A stretch of DNA of 64,000 nt from Diadema setosum (lineage: Eukaryota; Echinodermata; Echinoidea; Diadematoida; Diadematidae): positions 21,720,335-21,784,334 of the forward strand of contig NC_092693.1 of NCBI RefSeq assembly GCF_964275005.1. The letters run 5' to 3'. The notes under the pieces are model-generated. The model was not told the DNA's origin. It saw only the letters and a program-made list of their open reading frames with translations, and made no database searches. A program made the position numbers and the translations under genes. Positions within the stretch are counted from its first letter, which is position 1. Every line of letters starts with the position of its first letter. Shown one piece after another: positions 59,938-64,000 of this stretch.

Positions 59938-60782
59938 ATACCCCCGCCAAACGAAGTTTGAAGGGGGTATATAGGAATCAGCGGACGGTCGGGCGGTCGG
60001 TCGGGCGGTCGGTCTGTTGCAAATTTTGCGTCGCAAACTACTTCCTCAGTTTTCAACCGATTCCCATAAAACTTGGCACAGGTGTGTGCCTTGGGTTGTA
60101 GATGTGCAAGACGTATTTTTTGACAGTACCCAAAAGTACGTTGCCATGGTAACGGCATATTATGGGCAAAAATGGGTACAAATCTTGCGTCTCCTCCCAC
60201 AGTTTTTGATCAATTTTTATGAAATTAGGTACAGATGTTCATCTGAATATGTTAATGTGCAAGACACATATTTCCACAGTGGCAAAAAGTGCGTTGCCAT
60301 GGTAACGGCATGTTATTGGTAAAATATAGGGCAAAATGCTTCATGGCAAAACTGCTTCATCAGTGTTCTTCCAATTCTCATGGAATTCATATTGAATGTT
60401 TGTCTTAGGATATAGGTCAGCATGACACATTTCTTGACAGTGACAAAAAGTATGTTGCCATGGTAACAGCTCACATATTATGAGCCAAAATGATGGAAAA
60501 TTTTGTGTTGCAAACTACTTCCTCAGTTTTTGCCCAATTTCCATGAAACTTGGTACAGATGTGTGCCTTTGGTTGTAGATGTGCAAGACGCATTTTTCGA
60601 CAGTACCTGAAAGTACGTTGCCATGGTAACGGCATATTAATGGCAGAAGATCAAGGAAAGATCTTGCGGATTTAACTACATCCTCAGTTTTTTGACCAAA
60701 GCTTATGAAATGTTGTTTTGACCAAAGCTTATGAAATGTTGTTTGGCGGGGGTATAACCAGTCGCTGTAGCGACATTTCTAG
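59938..60782 (+). repeat. tandem-unit dispersed element with X-box palindromes
   Basis: Starts TATACCCCCGCCAAACGAAG and ends GTTTGGCGGGGGTATA plus a GTCGCTGTAGCGAC tail. A (GGTCGGGC) track lies near the start. Inside are four ~155-163-bp units, each with a GTTGCCATGGTAAC word and a CCTCAGTTTTTG...AAACTTGG word. Confidence 0.85.
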
Positions 60783-61337
60783 TTGTTTGTGTGAATGTGA
60801 CTGTCCTTCATGTTATAACATCAATGTATAATATCAATGCTACTGCAACAAGGTATTTGAGTTTGTGCAAGATTTTGATCTTGCAGAAAATGTCATAACT
60901 AGCTTAGTTGGGTTTATGCCAAATTTCAGAAAGTTTCAGATTCTAGTGAATGAAAAATAATTGCTTGTCCTGGCAAATTAAAGTCATTGACATAAAAGAT
61001 GATGATTTTGCCTGGTCCATGCATTCCTTCACATTTGATTAGAGGACTTCCCACTGTATCTTGTTGTTAAAAGCTTTACATGAATATATTTGTGTAGTTT
61101 GTCAGCCTTGTGAGCAAAATTTATAGAAGATCCTACCAGGTATTGTATATATCCAGGCAACTGTGGAAAAAAAATAGATTAGAATGTTTCTTTCAGAATG
61201 TTTGTTGTTTGTTGTTTGTTATTTTGTTTTGTTTTGTTTTTGTTTCCACAGCAATGCAAGGGTTTAGATAGAGCTTTGTACTAATAATGTTTATTGAATC
61301 CAGAACAGTTTGTTTGCAAATCATTTCAGCAGAGGTA
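60783..61337. other. downstream DNA
   Basis: GTTT-rich low complexity near 61200-61245; nothing else recognised. Confidence 0.35.
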
Positions 61338-61668
61338 TTGACCGATTCTGTGACGCGCTATGTGTATTTTTGGCATGGGCAGCGCCATTACTGCGGTGTA
61401 TCATCCGACCCCCCCTCCTCTCTCCCCACCCCTCTCACGCGCGCAGAATGAAAAACTGATGCATGGTTGCTTTAGCCAATGGGCATCTCGTACTGAGTGC
61501 GCGAATGCTTGCTTAGTGCGCGAACCTTTGTTACAAGTGCGCGATAAATATGTTGCCCGTGGGGTGGGGGAGAGCAGGGGGGGTCGGCTGAGACACCGCA
61601 ATTTGAGCTCATGGCTGCGCCCAGTGCCATAAAATGTCTGCTGCCCTCAACGAACCCGAATCGGTCAA
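61338..61668. mobile_element. 331-bp TA MITE, TTGACCGATTC ends
   Basis: TA/TTGACCGATTC and GAATCGGTCAA/TA. Further matching inverted blocks inside (CAGCGCCAT / ATGGCTGCGC; GCGGTGT / ACACCGC; CCGACCCCCC / GGGGGGTCGG) show inverted ends of about 85 bp with gaps. Confidence 0.8.
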
Positions 61669-61669
61669 T

Positions 61670-62836
61670 AGGGATGGAGAGGCATTAGTCGTCTACTTCT
61701 TCTATTTTTTTTTCTTTGTTTCATACTGAAAGTTTTTTTTATGGCGATTTTTTGGTATAGACAGGAGGGAGAGAACTCTGAATGGTGCACATCTTTAGTC
61801 AGGTGCTATATATATTTTTATCAGGACAATCCTAATCCTTTCTTGAATTGAAAGGAGTTTAGCACATGACTGGAAATGCTGAATTTGCAGTATTATCACA
61901 TTTTAATGATGCAGAAAGCAAGGACTGAGAGCACATGCAGAGCTTCCCTGTTGTAATAATGAGGTCTCGGTGGTTGGAAGAGGTCGCCAGAAGTGGAGAA
62001 ATATTGTGCAACAGACAAATGGGGTCATATTTAGATAGTACAGGTCTATGAATGGTTAATCATGGAGTATGCACAATACCCACCCCCCCCCCACCCCTTG
62101 ATATACCTAACCTTTTATACTGTCCTTTGCAGATCTAAAGAATAACGGATGAGAGAGTGTGAGTTGAATGAAAACACTAAAATACATGTACATGGGAATT
62201 GGGCATTGGGGGGCTTGTGACTTCGACTAGACAATGGAGCAATGGTTGTGTGAGAAGTGCAGACAATGACTCCTCAGGTTGGAAATAATATGGTTAGTTT
62301 GTTTGTTTGGGTTGGTTTGTTTGTGTTTCATTTTTTTTTTGAAAGCCACCCACCACATACAGGGACCAATACATTGCATGTATGTGACATCTGTAGCATT
62401 TTATCACAGTGGTTGAGAAGTTTTTGGCTTGTGCAACCGGAATTATATTTGAAGAGTTTAAATGACCGATATATCCATTTTTTTTATCAACTTGAGATAT
62501 TTGACACTGAAGCTGCTTAAAAGAAAAGAAAGACAATGAAAATACAAGTCTATGAGATGATTTTAATGATATCTTCAAAAGTGTTTTTTGTTATGCAAAT
62601 GGTGATATATGTAATTGAAAAGATTAAATTTTTCTCTATCTGATGATGACCTTACTTCAGAAATGTTGAAAATTGTGTTTTTATGTTGTTGTTTGCATTC
62701 AAACTCATTTGTTAGTTAATTTCACAACTTGACATATTATACTATTGTAATCAAAGAACTTGTCGCTAGAATACATTTGCCTCCTTGAGACTAAAAGGTA
62801 TTTTATGTTTGCCATTCCAGATGTGCCTTACCTGTT
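61670..62836. other. downstream DNA
   Basis: No gene or element recognised; a C-run at 62083-62096. Confidence 0.35.
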
Positions 62837-62837
62837 T

Positions 62838-62858
62838 GTCTATCTGTCAGTCTGTCTA

Positions 62859-62902
<44 letters not shown>

Positions 62903-62905
62903 CCT
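62838..62905. repeat. (GTCT)n / (TATC)n microsatellite
   Basis: About 16 tetranucleotide units. Confidence 0.92.
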
Positions 62906-63958
62906 ATACATTTCCCTGAATGTGCATTTGTTTCCATCTTTTATCTCTATGTATGTTTCTCCATTTCATGAAACTAAGCAAGGACCTACACATACATGTT
63001 TTGCCCGACTGAGAAAAGGTTTGGGCTATGGGGTCAAGGGTTGAAGTTCAAGTGAAGATGCTAAAACTTCATGTTTTCCTCCCTATCTTGAAAATTTTAG
63101 AACTCTTAGAACATTATACATGCATTGTCTGGCAATTATTTTCTTAGAAAGTCTTTGGTCTTGGGAGTGAAAGGCCAGGTTGAAATGCTCAAATTACACC
63201 ATCTAATGCTTAAATCACACTATTTTCTCCATACCTTTGAAATGACTCAATGGATGCACTCAAACTTGGAAAATACCGACATGATTGCACGATGATTCTC
63301 TTCTTGGCTAAGTAAAAATGATATAGTTTCAGCAATTTTTTCCCCCATATTTCATAAATGGCTCAAAGTACACGGTGTTGTCATTAGAATTGGTGTACAT
63401 AAAATATAGTGATTTTCTGAAGAAAACTACCAATCGTGCGAACCTGTGGACTCACACTGACGAGAAGGCTGATATACTGTAAACCTGTTGGGAGAATCTT
63501 GCAATACAGCAGGGGAATCGTACCAGCCATTATGCATTTATTGTTCGTTGTGTCGCCTTTGAGTGAATTAAAAAAGACTGGAGGTCAAACCATGGGAATC
63601 CATAATGGGTATATCTGTCATTACTTTTACTGGAAAGTGAGAATAAAGCCAAAATGTATGACTACTACTAGTATATGTGAAAAGTTGAGATAAATATTGT
63701 GAAATGTTTCGATTTGTACTCATCTGTTGTGCTGCTCTTTCTTTACTCCTTTATGTTTGTGTTTGTTTTTGCACAGTTCCTCTATGACCTGTTGCTTTGT
63801 CTCGGTAAAATGTATATTAGATGTGTCGATATTCCATTAAAAATTAAATGATTTGTTCCAAGAATGGGTATTGCAGTCCTATATCTTGTCCTGTCTGATT
63901 TGATGATGCATGATGTTGTAGTAAAAGTAAATGTAGTAGGTAGTAATAATATAGTGGT
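62906..63958. other. downstream DNA
   Basis: Plain A+T-rich DNA with AATAAA at 63642 and ATTAAA at 63836; no gene recognised. Confidence 0.35.
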
Positions 63959-64000
63959 AGTATAGTAGTAGTAGTAGTAGTAGTAGAAGTAGTAGTAGTA
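63959..64000. repeat. (TAG)n microsatellite, runs off the window
   Basis: GTAGTAGTAGTAG units to the last base. Confidence 0.9.

Noticed and set aside
59938-60322. 101-codon frame
   Set aside because: Falls within the X-box tandem repeat and does not keep its frame from unit to unit.

Overview
The window is a piece of an animal nuclear genome: intron-rich, A+T-rich and heavily seeded with small DNA transposons. Frequent 'taggccta'/'tgtacatgtaca' strings and the relatedness of the three host genes to deuterostome orthologues suggest a marine invertebrate deuterostome, most likely an echinoderm. That placement is an inference.

Three host genes can be read exon by exon. (1) CFDP1/BCNT, a chromatin protein of the Swc5 family, lies on the minus strand. 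Seven coding exons run from the start at 14342 down to 4721; the last exon, with most of the BCNT-C domain, should lie left of position 1. (2) Gamma-glutamylcyclotransferase (GGCT) lies on the minus strand with three coding exons, 29514 down to 25696, and reads complete at 168 aa. (3) A C16orf87/UPF0547-type zinc-ribbon and AT-hook protein lies on the plus strand with five coding exons, 42406 to 57094, and is complete at 177 aa. All exon joins keep frame and use GT/AG borders. GGCT and the UPF0547 gene point away from each other across about 12.9 kb that is almost all repeats. CFDP1 and C16orf87 are both on human chromosome 16, so their closeness here may be old linkage.

Layout: 1-14.4 kb CFDP1 introns, with a ~195-bp tandem satellite at 2.3-3.9 kb and a TTAA-flanked element holding a second element at 6.9-8.6 kb. 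14.4-25.7 kb is intergenic, with a DR1-bearing tandem repeat, a SINE, two copies of a 7-bp-TSD MITE, a second TTAA element and a four-level nest of insertions. 25.7-29.5 kb is GGCT, with a tRNA-headed inverted repeat in an intron. 29.8-42.3 kb is transposon-rich, including a near-complete R4/Dong-like LINE inside a TAA microsatellite, MULE-like and TTAA fold-backs and large TA/TTAA MITEs. 42.4-57.1 kb is the UPF0547 gene, whose introns hold more of the same families plus a LINE 3' fragment and a tRNA SINE. 57.1-64 kb is 3' UTR and downstream DNA with an X-box-bearing tandem repeat and a TA MITE.

The most unusual signal is a short phrase, roughly AAGTTTgatGAAAATcGG followed a few bases later by AGTTATGA or GAGATAT. 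It recurs in at least seven repeat families here that otherwise have different ends and different target-site duplications. No retrovirus, LTR element, CRISPR array or genuine tRNA/rRNA gene was seen.
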